A stretch of 64,000 nt of DNA from Kribbella catacumbae DSM 19601 (GCF_000372465.1 NZ_AQUZ01000020.1:62001-126000); one strand, 5' to 3'; shown: positions 26,312 through 35,908, counted from the stretch's first letter. Notes: generated by a model not told the origin, from the sequence alone. Made by a program: numbers and translations.

Positions 26312-27325
26312 GTGTCCAGAGCCCTCGGTCTTCTCCTCGGCTTCGCCGCTGATCGCTGGCTGGGCGATCCGCGACGGTGCCATCCGGTGGCGGGCTTCGG
26401 CCAGGCGGCCGGACGGCTCGAGACCAGCCTGTACTCCGATTCGCGCGCTGCCGGTACGGCGTACGCGGGGCTGCTCGTCGGTTCGGTGACAGCGGCCGGT
26501 GTTGTCGCCGAGCGGCTGACCAAGGACCGGCCAGTCGCCCAGACGTTGCTGACGGCGGTTGCGACTTGGGCGGTGCTCGGCGGGCGCAGCCTGGAGCGCG
26601 AGGCCTCGGTGATGGCTGGGCATCTGGAGGCGAAGAATCTCGAAGCGGCTCGCGGGCGACTGAGCTACCTCTGCAGCCGGGATGCGACCGACCTGCCGGC
26701 GGATGAGTTGGCTCGCGCGACTGTCGAGTCGGTGGCGGAGAACACGTCGGATGCGACGGTTGCGCCGCTGTTTTGGGGTGGGCTGCTCGGCATCCCTGGG
26801 TTGATCGGGTATCGGGCGGTCAACACGCTTGACGCGATGGTCGGCTACAAGTCGGCGCGGTACCGGAACTTCGGCTGGGCGTCGGCGCGGCTCGACGATC
26901 TCGTCAACCTGGCGCCGGCGCGGGCATGCGCAGTACTGACTGGCCTGGTGTCCGGCCGGTTGGGTGAGTCGTGGCGAGTTTGGCATCGGGATGCGCCGCG
27001 ACATCCCAGTCCTAACGCGGGGCCGGTCGAGGCGGCTTTCGCGGGGGCGCTCGATCTGCGGCTGGGTGGGAGCAACACCTACGGTTCCGAGGTGGAGGAT
27101 CGCGGGACGCTGGGGGATGGGCTTCCGCCTGGGGTCGGCGACATCCGGCGTACGGCGACGCTCGCTCGGCGCGTCTCCTGTGCGGCGGCGGTGACCGCGG
27201 CGATCCTGGCGGTGCGTCCGAAGGTTGGTCTTCGGATGCTTGGCCTTCGGGCGCCTGGTCTTCGGAGGCGTGATCGTCCGACGCGTGGTCTTCGGGTGCG
27301 GGGAGGGGAGCGGGCATGCATTTGA
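26312..27325 (+). CDS. cobD: Adenosylcobinamide-phosphate synthase
   Basis: 337 residues of the CobD/CbiB membrane family, which attaches the aminopropanol arm to adenosylcobyric acid. Seen are RWLGDPRRCHPV near the start, the VESVAENTSDATVAPLFW block and NTLDAMVGYKSARYRNFGWASAR. GTG start at 26312, divergent from the beta-lactamase-like gene. The last about 33 residues are an unusual arginine-rich tail built from a 15-bp tandem repeat. The stop overlaps the next gene by 10 nt. Confidence 0.95.
   Translation: MSRALGLLLGFAADRWLGDPRRCHPVAGFGQAAGRLETSLYSDSRAAGTAYAGLLVGSVTAAGVVAERLTKDRPVAQTLLTAVATWAVLGGRSLEREASVMAGHLEAKNLEAARGRLSYLCSRDATDLPADELARATVESVAENTSDATVAPLFWGGLLGIPGLIGYRAVNTLDAMVGYKSARYRNFGWASARLDDLVNLAPARACAVLTGLVSGRLGESWRVWHRDAPRHPSPNAGPVEAAFAGALDLRLGGSNTYGSEVEDRGTLGDGLPPGVGDIRRTATLARRVSCAAAVTAAILAVRPKVGLRMLGLRAPGLRRRDRPTRGLRVRGGERACI
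27226..27300 (+). repeat. 15-bp x 5 tandem repeat at the 3' end of cobD
   Basis: Five consecutive 15-bp units related to TGGTCTTCGGATGCT (units at 27226, 27241, 27256, 27271 and 27286; the fourth is the most diverged). In the cobD frame they encode GLRML, GLRAP, GLRRR, DRPTR and GLRVR. Confidence 0.88.
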
Positions 27326-27996
27326 GTCAGCGGCCGTTGCGGATCGCGCTGATCAGGCACGGGGAGTCCGAGGCGAACCTGGACAAGCAGGTCTACGAGA
27401 CGGTGCCCGACCATGCGGTCCCGCTCACCGCTCACGGACACGAGCAGGCTGTTGCAGCGGGCAAGGAGTTGCGCGAACTGTTCGAGGGCGAGCAGGTGCG
27501 GGTCTACGTTTCGCCGTACCTGCGGGCCTTGCAGACGCTCGACTCGCTCGGGCTGGACGACCTGATCGGGATCGCCCGGGAGGAGCCGCGGCTGCGCGAG
27601 CAGGACTGGGCCAACTTCCAGGACACCGAGGACATCGTCCGGCAGGAGGCGCTGCGGGATTCGTACGGGCACTTCTTCTACCGCTTCACGCATGGCGAGT
27701 CCGGCTCCGATGTGTACGACCGGGTGTCCAGCTTCCTGGAGACGATGCACCGCGACTTCGAGACGCCCGACTCGCCGCGGAACGTGTTGCTCGTGTCGCA
27801 CGGGCTGACGATGCGGCTCTTCTGCATGCGCTGGTTCCACTGGTCGGTGAAGTTCTTCGAGACCCTGCGCAACCCGGGCAACGCCGAGACGCGGGTCCTG
27901 CTGCGGCAACCGGACTTCCGCTACAAGTTGGATCGGCCGTTCGACCAGTGGACCCACCTCGAGCCGACCGCGCGGGAACGCTCGGCCTGGCTCTGA
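27316..27996 (+). CDS. Histidine phosphatase family protein
   Basis: 226 residues of the phosphoglycerate-mutase-like superfamily: phosphohistidine motif LIRHGES near residue 13, second arginine in VSPYLRALQT, and second histidine in LLVSHGLTMR. Overlap with cobD by 10 nt suggests co-transcription. An alpha-ribazole-phosphate phosphatase (CobC) role would fit the pathway. The sequence also resembles general mutase-like phosphatases with HWSVKFFETLRNPGNAE, so the substrate is uncertain. Confidence 0.85.
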   Translation: MHLSQRPLRIALIRHGESEANLDKQVYETVPDHAVPLTAHGHEQAVAAGKELRELFEGEQVRVYVSPYLRALQTLDSLGLDDLIGIAREEPRLREQDWANFQDTEDIVRQEALRDSYGHFFYRFTHGESGSDVYDRVSSFLETMHRDFETPDSPRNVLLVSHGLTMRLFCMRWFHWSVKFFETLRNPGNAETRVLLRQPDFRYKLDRPFDQWTHLEPTARERSAWL

Positions 27997-28083
27997 ACGA
28001 TCCATAGAAGGGGTTGCGAGCCGACCTCGTACTGTGATGCGGTCGAGATTCCATACGTCGTACCGAAGGGGCGGAGCTCGCAG

Positions 28084-29040
28084 ATGGTTGTTGAACAATC
28101 CCGCGATGCAGCTGTTGAGTTGTTGGCTAGCTTGAGCCCTGAGCTGCGGGAGAAGATCAGCGCGCCCTTCGACACGCCGGATCACCAGGTCTGGACGTAC
28201 CTGCCAGGCGACCGACCAGGCGTGACGCTGGGGGAGTTGTCCCTTGAGCAGCGGCGCCTCGCGCTGCGGCTGCTTGAGGTGGCCTTGAGTGAGCGCGGGC
28301 TGGCAGATGCGCAGTCGGTGATGTTCGCCGAGGCGATCCGGCGCGGTCTACCGCAAGCTACGCCCGGTTCTTCGGTGGATGCCGGCGCCGACCAGCGGTA
28401 CTTCGTACGGGTGCTCGGCGACCCGAGCGGCTTCGAGCCGTGGGCGTGGCGGATCAACGGGCACCACCTGGCGCTACACGTGACCTTCGTATCCGGGGCT
28501 GTCGGCTTCACGCCCCAGTTCTTCGGCGCGGAGCCCGCGATGGTGCTGACCGGGCCGCAAGCAGGACTGCGGACTCTGGCGCCTGAGCAGGATCTGGGCT
28601 TCTCCTTCCTGCACTCCCTGGAGCCCGGGCAACGCGAGCTCGCCGTCGTCTCGGAGAAGGCCCCGGACGACATCCTCACCCGCTTCGATCCCGTGGCCGA
28701 CCCGAAGGTGCTGCTGCGAGGCCTCCCGTACGGCGAACTGAACCCCGAGCAGCGTCAGCTCTTCAGCCTGCTGATCGGCCAGTACATCGGCCGAGCCGCC
28801 GGGCCGATCGGTTTGCAGACGTGGCAGGACATCACCGAACAAGGCATCGAGCGCCTCACCTTCGCCTGGGCAGGCGCCACGGAACCGGGCGGCGGCCACT
28901 ACTACTCGATCGCCGGGCCGACCTTCCTCGCGGAGTACGACAACACCCAAGACGACGCCAACCACATCCACTCAGTCTGGCGAGACCTCCGCAACGACTG
29001 GGCCACAGACCTACTGGCCGCCCACTACGCCAACCACTAA
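28084..29040 (+). CDS. DUF3500 domain protein
   Basis: 318 residues matching the DUF3500 family, whose members carry the WAWRINGHHLALHVTFV and GGGHYYSIAGPTFLAEYDNTQ-type blocks seen here. The family has no assigned activity. The conserved histidines and aspartates (HH...H; YDNTQDDANHIHSVWRD) suggest a metal site. No signal peptide. ATG at 28084 is preceded by AAGGGGCGGAG. Convergent with the methyltransferase downstream. Function unknown. Confidence 0.82.
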   Translation: MVVEQSRDAAVELLASLSPELREKISAPFDTPDHQVWTYLPGDRPGVTLGELSLEQRRLALRLLEVALSERGLADAQSVMFAEAIRRGLPQATPGSSVDAGADQRYFVRVLGDPSGFEPWAWRINGHHLALHVTFVSGAVGFTPQFFGAEPAMVLTGPQAGLRTLAPEQDLGFSFLHSLEPGQRELAVVSEKAPDDILTRFDPVADPKVLLRGLPYGELNPEQRQLFSLLIGQYIGRAAGPIGLQTWQDITEQGIERLTFAWAGATEPGGGHYYSIAGPTFLAEYDNTQDDANHIHSVWRDLRNDWATDLLAAHYANH

Positions 29041-29061
29041 AAGCCCCGAGGAGCGGTGTGT

Positions 29062-29811
29062 CTACTCGCCTGTTGCCGGCTTTCGCCAGACGGAGATGTG
29101 GCTTGTGCTGTCCGAGGTGAAAGGCGCGCGGTGCCAGTCGGCGTACCGGGACTCGAACTCCAAGCCGGCCAACTGCGCCATCAGGTCGCACTCCGCCGGC
29201 CAGATGTAGCGGAAGTTGCCCGCGGAGTACCGGGTAGAGCCGTCGGGTTCATGGAAATAGTGATGTGACGTGCACGCCTGCGTCGCCAGGTCGTAGGTGT
29301 CGAAGACCAAGTGCCCGTCATCGCCCATGGTCATCGGTACTGCGGACTGCCCCGGCGGCATCCGGCGGATGGCGGGCACCCAGAGCTCGATGACGAATCG
29401 GCCGCCAGGCTTGAGATGCCGGGCCGCGTTGCGGAAGCACTCGACCTGCTCGGCCTGGGTGCGGAGATTGGAGATGGTGTTGAAGACGAGATAGGCCAGG
29501 TCGAACTCGCCCGCCACTCTCGTCGTCGCCATGTCGCCCATCACCACCGGCAGAGTCGCTTCGTCGACCTTCTGTCTCAGCTGGTCTGCCATCGGCTCGG
29601 ACAGTTCGATGCCGGTCACCGGTACGCCGCGGGCTGCGAGCGGGATGCCGACTCGCCCAGTACCGATCGCGAACTCCAGAGCCGCTCCCGACCCGGCAAG
29701 GCCGGCCAGGAAGTCGATGGTCGGGTCGAGTACATCTGAAGCGAACATCTCGGCGGACGATTCGTCGTACCGGGTCGCGGTGTCTTCGGTCCATACTTCG
29801 CTGCTTGTCAT
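29062..29811 (-). CDS. Class I SAM-dependent methyltransferase
   Basis: 249 residues from ATG 29811 (MTSSEVWTEDTATRYD; a longer frame to 29850 lacks typical sequence). SAM motif I reads ALEFAIGTGRVGIPLA, followed by the acidic GIELSEPM loop and the GDMATTRV motif. Of the methyltransferase type 11/25 group acting on small molecules. Substrate unknown. Divergent from the DHFR-like gene. Confidence 0.85.
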   Translation of the reverse strand: MTSSEVWTEDTATRYDESSAEMFASDVLDPTIDFLAGLAGSGAALEFAIGTGRVGIPLAARGVPVTGIELSEPMADQLRQKVDEATLPVVMGDMATTRVAGEFDLAYLVFNTISNLRTQAEQVECFRNAARHLKPGGRFVIELWVPAIRRMPPGQSAVPMTMGDDGHLVFDTYDLATQACTSHHYFHEPDGSTRYSAGNFRYIWPAECDLMAQLAGLEFESRYADWHRAPFTSDSTSHISVWRKPATGE

Positions 29812-29949
29812 CGTCCAGCAGCCTGCTGAACGAGGCCCGCTATTGTCCACTCGTTTTCAGTGCAGAAATTTCCGCCCGGAGATGTCAAAGTCGATCGGGC
29901 GCCTCCGACATGGTGGTGAAAGCAACCAGAACGCGGTAGGAGACGGATC

Positions 29950-30570
29950 ATGGCGAAGGTACGGGTTCACAACTTCTCGATCACTCTGGACGGGTTCGCG
30001 GCCGGGCCGAACCAGCGGCTGGACGCGCCGTTCGGCGACGGGGTCGAGGGTCTGCACGACTGGATGATGGCGGCGATGGAGGACGGGGCGACCGGGCTCG
30101 ACGTCGAGCGGCTGAAGCTGTGGGACACCAATGTCGGAGCGACCATCATGGGGCGGAACATGTTCGGGCCGCAGCGTGGCGACTGGGAGGACGAGTCGTG
30201 GGCCGGCTGGTGGGGTCCCAACCCGCCGTACCACCATGCCACCTTCGTCCGAACTCACCATCTGCGTCCGGATCTCCCGATGGAGGGCGGCACGACGTTC
30301 CACTTCACGGACGAGCCGGCCGAGAAGGTTCTCGAGCGCGCAGTCGAGGCCGCCAACGGGCAGGACGTGGTCGTTGCGGGTGGAGCTGCGACGGTCCAGC
30401 AGTACCTCCGTGCCGGTTTGATCGACGAGCTGAACCTGGTGGTCGTCCCCCTCCTCGCAGGCGCAGGCGAGCGCCTCTTCGACAACCTGGGCGACGCACT
30501 CACGCAGTACCGAGTAGCCGAGCAGACCAGCTCCCCAGCCGCCACCCACGTCCGCCTGATCCGCCGCTAG
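29950..30570 (+). CDS. Dihydrofolate-reductase-family protein (RibD C-terminal domain)
   Basis: 206 residues. The RibD_C/DHFR-like fold is shown by FSITLDGFAAGPNQ at the start, TIMGRNMFGP and the cofactor-loop VVVAGGAATVQQYLRAGLIDELNL. The family includes NADPH-dependent reductases, but most stand-alone actinobacterial members are uncharacterised. ATG 29950, with GTAGGAGACGG upstream as ribosome-binding site. A single gene. Confidence 0.88.
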   Translation: MAKVRVHNFSITLDGFAAGPNQRLDAPFGDGVEGLHDWMMAAMEDGATGLDVERLKLWDTNVGATIMGRNMFGPQRGDWEDESWAGWWGPNPPYHHATFVRTHHLRPDLPMEGGTTFHFTDEPAEKVLERAVEAANGQDVVVAGGAATVQQYLRAGLIDELNLVVVPLLAGAGERLFDNLGDALTQYRVAEQTSSPAATHVRLIRR

Positions 30571-30637
30571 CCCGTACTACGAGGAACTGCTCCCCACGCA
30601 GATGGCATGCGTCGGCTAGCAGTCCGCGGACCGCCGG

Positions 30638-30706
30638 CACTACCGAACCCGGCTCCGGCGCCTCGACACGCCGAGGGGAAACGTTTGCTGGCTAGGTTCG
30701 GTAGTG
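30638..30706. repeat. 12-bp inverted repeat upstream of the cobN riboswitch
   Basis: CACTACCGAACC (30638-30649) and its exact complement (30695-30706) are separated by 45 nt. It may be a terminator for the reductase gene or a regulator site; nothing further can be seen. Confidence 0.45.
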
Positions 30707-30755
30707 GTGGCCGTCCGGGCAACTGTCAGCTCAGCGACGGCGGGGTGGGAACAGC

Positions 30756-30887
30756 GGCAGGTCGGTCGGCTAGAGTCAGCGGCGTCATCGACGGCTTGAA
30801 AGCAGGAACCCGGTGTGAGTCCGGGACGGTCCCGCCACTGTGACCGCGCTTGCGCGGGAGTCAGGAACTGCTGCTGTCGTACCTGCC
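30756..30887 (+). ncRNA. Cobalamin riboswitch (cobN leader)
   Basis: The core GGAACCCGGTGTGAGTCCGG, then GACGGTCCCGCCACTGTGA and GAGTCAGGAA, is the B12-aptamer consensus. Closing stem GGCAGGT (30756-30762) pairs with ACCTGCC (30881-30887). The GTG start of cobN follows 40 nt later, with AAGGA in between. GGGG(C)GTGGACACCCC downstream can fold and may be part of the expression platform. Confidence 0.95.
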
Positions 30888-30926
30888 ACCTGGGGCGTGG
30901 ACACCCCGAGGAAGGACCGGCCGCGC

Positions 30927-33900
30927 GTGCCCGCGAACCTTTTGCTGCTCTCCACCGCCGATACTGATCTACTGGCCGCTTCGCAGGCCCAGGCTGGGTG
31001 GCGGGTCGCCAACCCAGCGCGGGTCGAACTCGCGGATGTACCCACCTTGCTTGACGGTGTCGAGGTTGTAGTGGTCCGCCTGCTGGGCGGTCGCCGCGCC
31101 TGGGAGGAGGGCCTCGACGCCGTCATCTCTTCGGGCATCCCCACAGTCGTGCTCAGCGGCGAGGCTGCCCCCGACGCCGAGCTGATGTCGATGTCGACCG
31201 TCCCGGCGGGCGCGGTCACCGAGGCGCTCGCCTACCTTCGTGAGGGCGGCTCCGAGAACCTCGGCAACCTGGCCGGCTTCCTCAGGGACACGCTGCTGCT
31301 CACCGGCGACGCGTTCGACCCGCCGCGCACCCTCCCGACGTACGGGATCCGCGCCGGTCGCACGTTCGCCAAGGACAGCCGCCCAGTGGTCGGCATCGTC
31401 TACTACCGGGCGCACGAGATCTCCGGCAACACCGCCTTCGTCGACACGCTCGCCGGCGCGATCGACGCCGCCGGCGCGCAGGCACTACCCGTGTACTGCG
31501 GAACGCTGCGCGGCCTGGACCCCAGCCACGAGGACAACGCCGAGCTGTTCGCCCTTCTCCGCGAATGCGACGTACTCGTCACCACCCTGCTCGCAGCAGG
31601 CGGCACGGTCGCCTCAAGCGCCTCGGCCGGTGGCGACGACTCATGGGACGCGGGCGCACTCGCCTCGCTGGATATCCCTTTGATTCAAGGGCTCGCGCTG
31701 ACGTCGACTCGCGAGCAGTGGCTCGAGAGCGACGCCGCGATCAGCCCGCTCGACGCTGCAACCCAAGTGGCGATCCCCGAGTTCGACGGCCGGCTGATCA
31801 CGATCCCGTTCTCGTTCAAGGCCTACGACGCCGAGGGAATCGCCAGCTACGCGCCCGACGAAGAGCGCTGCACCCGGCTCGCCGGGATCGCGGTCGCCCA
31901 GGCGAGGCTTCGGCACGTCGAGCCCAAAGACAAGAAGCTCGCGCTCGTACTCTCGTCGTACCCGACCAAGCATGCCCGCATCGGCAACGCGGTCGGACTC
32001 GACACCCCGGCCTCGGCCGTCGTCCTGCTCGGTCAGCTCAAGGACGCCGGCTACGACCTCGGCCCGGACCTCAACCTCGACGAACTGCAGGGCGCGGATG
32101 GCGCGGACGGCCTTATTCACCGACTGATCGCGGCCGGCGGCCATGACGTCGACTGGCTCACCGACGACCAGCTTGAGGGCGCGGTCGCGAAGATTCCCCT
32201 TTCCACGTACGCGAACTGGTTCGGCAAGACGCCGGAAACGTTGCAGACGGCAATGATCGAGGCGTGGGGCGAGGCACCCGGTTCCCTGTACGTCGACCAG
32301 TCGGGTCCCGAGCCGGCGATCGCGCTGGCGGCGCTGCAGTTCGGCAACGTCGTCCTGATGATCCAGCCGCCCCGCGGTTTCGGCGAGAACCCGGTCGCGA
32401 TCTACCACGACCCGGACATGGCCCCATCGCACCACTACCTGGCGGCCTACCGCTGGCTGGAGGCGCCCGAGGAAGAGGGCGGCTTCGGGGCGCACGCCGT
32501 GGTCCACCTCGGCAAGCACGGAACGCTGGAATGGCTACCAGGCAAGGGCATCGGGATGGCGGCCGACTGCGCGCCGGACGCAGTACTGGGCAACCTGCCG
32601 CTGGTCTACCCGTTCATCGTCAACGACCCGGGCGAGGGTACGCAGGCCAAGCGTCGCGGGCACGCCGTCATCGTCGACCACCTCGTACCGCCGATGGCGC
32701 GCGCCGAGACGTACGGCGACATGGCCAAGCTGGAGTACTTGCTCGACGAGTACGCGACGGTCTCCGCGCTCGACCCCGACAAGGTCCCGACCCTGCGGGC
32801 GCAGATCTGGACCCTGATCCAGGCGGCTCAGCTGCACCACGACCTGCACACGTCGGAGAAGCCGGAGGACGAGGAGTTCGACGAGTTCGTCCTGCACCTC
32901 GACGGCTACCTCTGCGAGATCAAGGACGTGCAGATCCGCGACGGACTGCACATCCTCGGCGGCGGGCCGGCCGGCGAGGCCCGGGTCAACCTGGTTCTCG
33001 CCGTACTGCGTGCGCAGCAGATGTGGGGAGGCGTCTCGGGCGCCGTACCGGGTTTGCGGGCGGCACTCGGGAAGACCTTCGGAGTCGACGAGGCCGCGAT
33101 GCTCGCGGACCCGGGAGCCGCAGTACCGGAGCTTGCCGAACTCGCAACGCTGGCAGACCTTCCTGCCGTGAGTGGCGCCGATGGCGTGGACCTGCTGGAA
33201 GCCATCGCGCGCAAGCTGGTCGTCGGCATGGAGACGCTCGGGTGGGACGCCGGCAAGGTCCCGGTTGTCATCGAAGAGGTGCTCGGTCGCTCAGCTGCTG
33301 AGGTCGAGAGGTCGCTGCAGTTCGCCGCGGATGAGGTCGTACCTCGGCTTGCGCGGACCGGCGACGAACTGACGAACGTACTGCGTGCGCTGGCCGGCCG
33401 TTTCGTCGAAGCCGGCCCGTCGGGGTCGCCCACGCGCGGTCTGGTGAACGTGCTGCCGACCGGGCGGAACTTCTACGCCGTCGACCCGAAGGCGATCCCG
33501 AGCCGCAACGCCTGGGATGTCGGTGTCGCACTCGCGGATTCGTTGCTGGCAAGGCACAAGTCCGAGACGGGGGAGTGGCCGCGGTCGGTCGGCCTGACCA
33601 TTTGGGGCACCTCCGCGATGCGTACCCAGGGCGACGATCTCGCCGAGGTGCTCTGGCTGCTGGGCTGCCGTCCGGTCTGGGATGAAGCCTCCCGTCGGGT
33701 GACCGGCTTCGAGGTCGTTCCGCTGGAGGAGCTCGGCCGGCCGCGCGTCGACGTGACAATCCGGATCTCCGGCTTCTTCCGCGACGCCTTCCCGCACGTC
33801 GTTTCGTTGCTCGACGAGGCCGTCCGCACCGTGGCCGCGCTGGATGAGGATGCTGACAGCAACTATCTGCGAGCGCACGTCGACGCGGATGTTGCTGCGG

Positions 33901-34646
33901 GCAACGACATGCGCTCGTCCACCGCGCGCGTCTTCGGCTCCAAGCCCGGCTCGTACGGCGCCGGCCTGCTGCCGCTCGTGGACGCCCGGAACTGGCGCAC
34001 CGACGCCGAACTCGCCGAGGTGTACGCCGTCTGGGGTGGCTACGCCTACGGCAAGGACCTCGACGGCGCGGAGGCCCGGCCGTCGATGGAACGCGCCTAC
34101 GCCCGGATCCAGGTCGCGGCCAAGAACGCGGACACCCGCGAGCACGACATCATGGATTCCGACGACTACTTCCAGTACCACGGCGGCATGGTCGCGATGG
34201 TCCGGCATCTGACCGGCTCCAATCCGAAGGCCTACATCGGCGACTCCGCAGTACCGGCGCAGGTGAAGACGCGGACGCTGGAGGAGGAGACCAAGCGCGT
34301 CTTCCGGGCCCGGGTGGTGAACCCGCGCTGGATGGCGGCGATGCAGCGGCACGGGTACAAGGGCGCCTTCGAGATGGCGGCGACGGTGGACTACCTGTTC
34401 GGGTACGACGCCACGGCGGGCGTGGTCGACGACTGGATGTACGAGACGCTCACCACGGAGTATGTCGCGAACCCGGAGATCGCCGAGTTCTTCCGCAAGT
34501 CCAACCCCTGGGCGCGGCACGGGATCGCCGAGCGGCTGCTCGAGGCGGCCCAGCGCGGCTTGTGGTCCGAGCCGAGCAAGGAAGCCCTCGAGACCCTGCG
34601 CACCGCCGTACTGGAAACAGAAGGTGACATCGAGGATCGCGGCTGA
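30927..34646 (+). CDS. cobN: Cobaltochelatase subunit CobN
   Basis: 1239 residues of the CobN/BchH family, the large subunit that inserts cobalt into hydrogenobyrinic acid a,c-diamide in the aerobic B12 pathway. Long conserved blocks are evident (HLGKHGTLEWLPGKG, VYPFIVNDPGEGTQAKRR, HILGG, SMERAYARIQVAAKNADTREHDIMDSDDYFQYHGGM). I chose GTG 30927 (MPANLLLLSTADTDLL) because the open frame further upstream lies inside the riboswitch and AAGGA precedes this GTG. Regulated by the B12 riboswitch. Confidence 0.97.
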   Translation: MPANLLLLSTADTDLLAASQAQAGWRVANPARVELADVPTLLDGVEVVVVRLLGGRRAWEEGLDAVISSGIPTVVLSGEAAPDAELMSMSTVPAGAVTEALAYLREGGSENLGNLAGFLRDTLLLTGDAFDPPRTLPTYGIRAGRTFAKDSRPVVGIVYYRAHEISGNTAFVDTLAGAIDAAGAQALPVYCGTLRGLDPSHEDNAELFALLRECDVLVTTLLAAGGTVASSASAGGDDSWDAGALASLDIPLIQGLALTSTREQWLESDAAISPLDAATQVAIPEFDGRLITIPFSFKAYDAEGIASYAPDEERCTRLAGIAVAQARLRHVEPKDKKLALVLSSYPTKHARIGNAVGLDTPASAVVLLGQLKDAGYDLGPDLNLDELQGADGADGLIHRLIAAGGHDVDWLTDDQLEGAVAKIPLSTYANWFGKTPETLQTAMIEAWGEAPGSLYVDQSGPEPAIALAALQFGNVVLMIQPPRGFGENPVAIYHDPDMAPSHHYLAAYRWLEAPEEEGGFGAHAVVHLGKHGTLEWLPGKGIGMAADCAPDAVLGNLPLVYPFIVNDPGEGTQAKRRGHAVIVDHLVPPMARAETYGDMAKLEYLLDEYATVSALDPDKVPTLRAQIWTLIQAAQLHHDLHTSEKPEDEEFDEFVLHLDGYLCEIKDVQIRDGLHILGGGPAGEARVNLVLAVLRAQQMWGGVSGAVPGLRAALGKTFGVDEAAMLADPGAAVPELAELATLADLPAVSGADGVDLLEAIARKLVVGMETLGWDAGKVPVVIEEVLGRSAAEVERSLQFAADEVVPRLARTGDELTNVLRALAGRFVEAGPSGSPTRGLVNVLPTGRNFYAVDPKAIPSRNAWDVGVALADSLLARHKSETGEWPRSVGLTIWGTSAMRTQGDDLAEVLWLLGCRPVWDEASRRVTGFEVVPLEELGRPRVDVTIRISGFFRDAFPHVVSLLDEAVRTVAALDEDADSNYLRAHVDADVAAGNDMRSSTARVFGSKPGSYGAGLLPLVDARNWRTDAELAEVYAVWGGYAYGKDLDGAEARPSMERAYARIQVAAKNADTREHDIMDSDDYFQYHGGMVAMVRHLTGSNPKAYIGDSAVPAQVKTRTLEEETKRVFRARVVNPRWMAAMQRHGYKGAFEMAATVDYLFGYDATAGVVDDWMYETLTTEYVANPEIAEFFRKSNPWARHGIAERLLEAAQRGLWSEPSKEALETLRTAVLETEGDIEDRG

Positions 34647-34690
34647 GCCGGACCGGCGCGGCGACACCCGGGGTGTGATTGGGTGGACGC

Positions 34691-35446
34691 ATGGCGTCCG
34701 AACAGTTGAGAGTCCTGGTCACCAACGACGACGGCTACGAGTCCCTGGGGATCCAGGCGCTGGCCGCGGCCATCGAGGAGGCCGGCCACCAGGTCCAGGT
34801 GGTGGCGCCGTGGGACGACCAGAGCGGCGTCGGCAGTTCGCGGGCCGGCATGATCGGCAAGCGGGTCGCGTCGAAGGTCGGTGAGAACGGGTTCATCGGG
34901 ATCGACGGCACCCCGGCGCTCTCGGTGACGCTGGCCCGGCTGGGCGCCTTCGGGCCGTCGCCCGACATCGTCGTGTCCGGGATCAACCACGGCCACAACA
35001 TCGGCCCGATCCTGCACTCCGGCACGGTCGCGGCCGCACTGACCGCCGCAACCCAGGGCTTGTCGGGCCTCGCGATCAGCATCGACTCCGAGCAACCGTC
35101 GTACCTGGAAACGGCGGGCGCCGTCGCCGCGGAAGCGCTCTCTTGGCTACGGGAGCAGCCGGTGGGCACGGTCATCAACGTCAACGTGCCCGACGTACCG
35201 ATTGCTGAACTCAAAGGCGCCCGCTGGGCCCGGCTCGCGCCGTACGAGCGGTCCCGCCTGGTGATCGAGAAAACGCCGAACGGCGAGACGATCGTCGGCC
35301 TGCAAACACTGCCGCCGCCCACCGAAACCGACACAGACGAGGCTCTCCTTGCGGCTGGCTACATCACCGTGACACCCCTCACCGGCGTAGGAGAACTCCC
35401 CGGCAACTCAGCCGCCGATCACCTAACAACCGCCTTCACCGACTAG
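34691..35446 (+). CDS. surE: 5'/3'-nucleotidase SurE
   Basis: 251 residues. SurE is a metal-dependent phosphatase acting on nucleoside monophosphates. Motifs: VTNDDGYES (metal site), APWDDQSGVGSS, VVSGINHGHNIG and LHSGTVAAALTA. ATG at 34691, 44 nt after cobN, so possibly in the same transcript. No functional link with cobalamin is evident. Confidence 0.93.
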   Translation: MASEQLRVLVTNDDGYESLGIQALAAAIEEAGHQVQVVAPWDDQSGVGSSRAGMIGKRVASKVGENGFIGIDGTPALSVTLARLGAFGPSPDIVVSGINHGHNIGPILHSGTVAAALTAATQGLSGLAISIDSEQPSYLETAGAVAAEALSWLREQPVGTVINVNVPDVPIAELKGARWARLAPYERSRLVIEKTPNGETIVGLQTLPPPTETDTDEALLAAGYITVTPLTGVGELPGNSAADHLTTAFTD

Positions 35447-35799
35447 CCCTCCCGCCGGGCCCACCACTCCCGCCGAGCCCGGCCCTCGGCGCTGCTCGGC
35501 GTACCGGCCGTTCGCCGCCGACTTGGGGCAGGCACCGGACCGCCAGCAATCACCAACCCCGCCGGCCGAGCTTGGTTGACGCTCATCGCAGCTTGACAGG
35601 CCGCCCTCAGCCGACGTTGGTGTGTGGTGGCGGTCCGGGCAGTCAGGTGATCAGGCCGGTGACATCACGCTGCGGATCGCCACGCACGCACAAACCTGCG
35701 GGGCAAGCGATTGCCTCGATGGGTCGCGGCGTCTGGTGCGAGGTGGGTGTGCGTGGAGGTCTGCGTGGTGCGGGCGGGGTGGTGTGGAATGATCGCCGG
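35447..35799. other. Intergenic region before the second B12 riboswitch
   Basis: 353 nt with GC-rich short hairpin-forming pieces just after surE (CCGGGCCC, GAGCCCGGCCCTCGGC near 35456-35500), probably termination. I see no credible gene. The promoter for the chelatase operon should lie in its last part. Confidence 0.5.
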
Positions 35800-35908
35800 G
35801 ACGGTAGTGGAGGAACACCGGTGACAGCCTGAAAAGGGGCTGGATTCCGGGGCGGTCCCGCCACTGTGACCGGGGTCATGCCCGGAAGCCAGGACATCTG
35901 CCACCGTC
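35800..35908 (+). ncRNA. Cobalamin riboswitch (chelatase operon leader)
   Basis: The core ACCGGTGACAGCC, then GGCTGGATTCCGG, GGCGGTCCCGCCACTGTGAC and GGAAGCCAGGA, matches the B12 aptamer. GACGGT (35800-35805) pairs with ACCGTC (35903-35908) as closing stem. The chelatase gene starts 83 nt downstream. A GC-rich hairpin region (GCGGGCGTGGACACCCGC at about 35951-35970) may act as the expression platform. Confidence 0.92.

Noticed and set aside
30840..30926. Earlier GTG start for cobN
   Set aside because: It lies within the cobalamin riboswitch core. The GTG at 30927 has a ribosome-binding site and begins with the usual CobN sequence.
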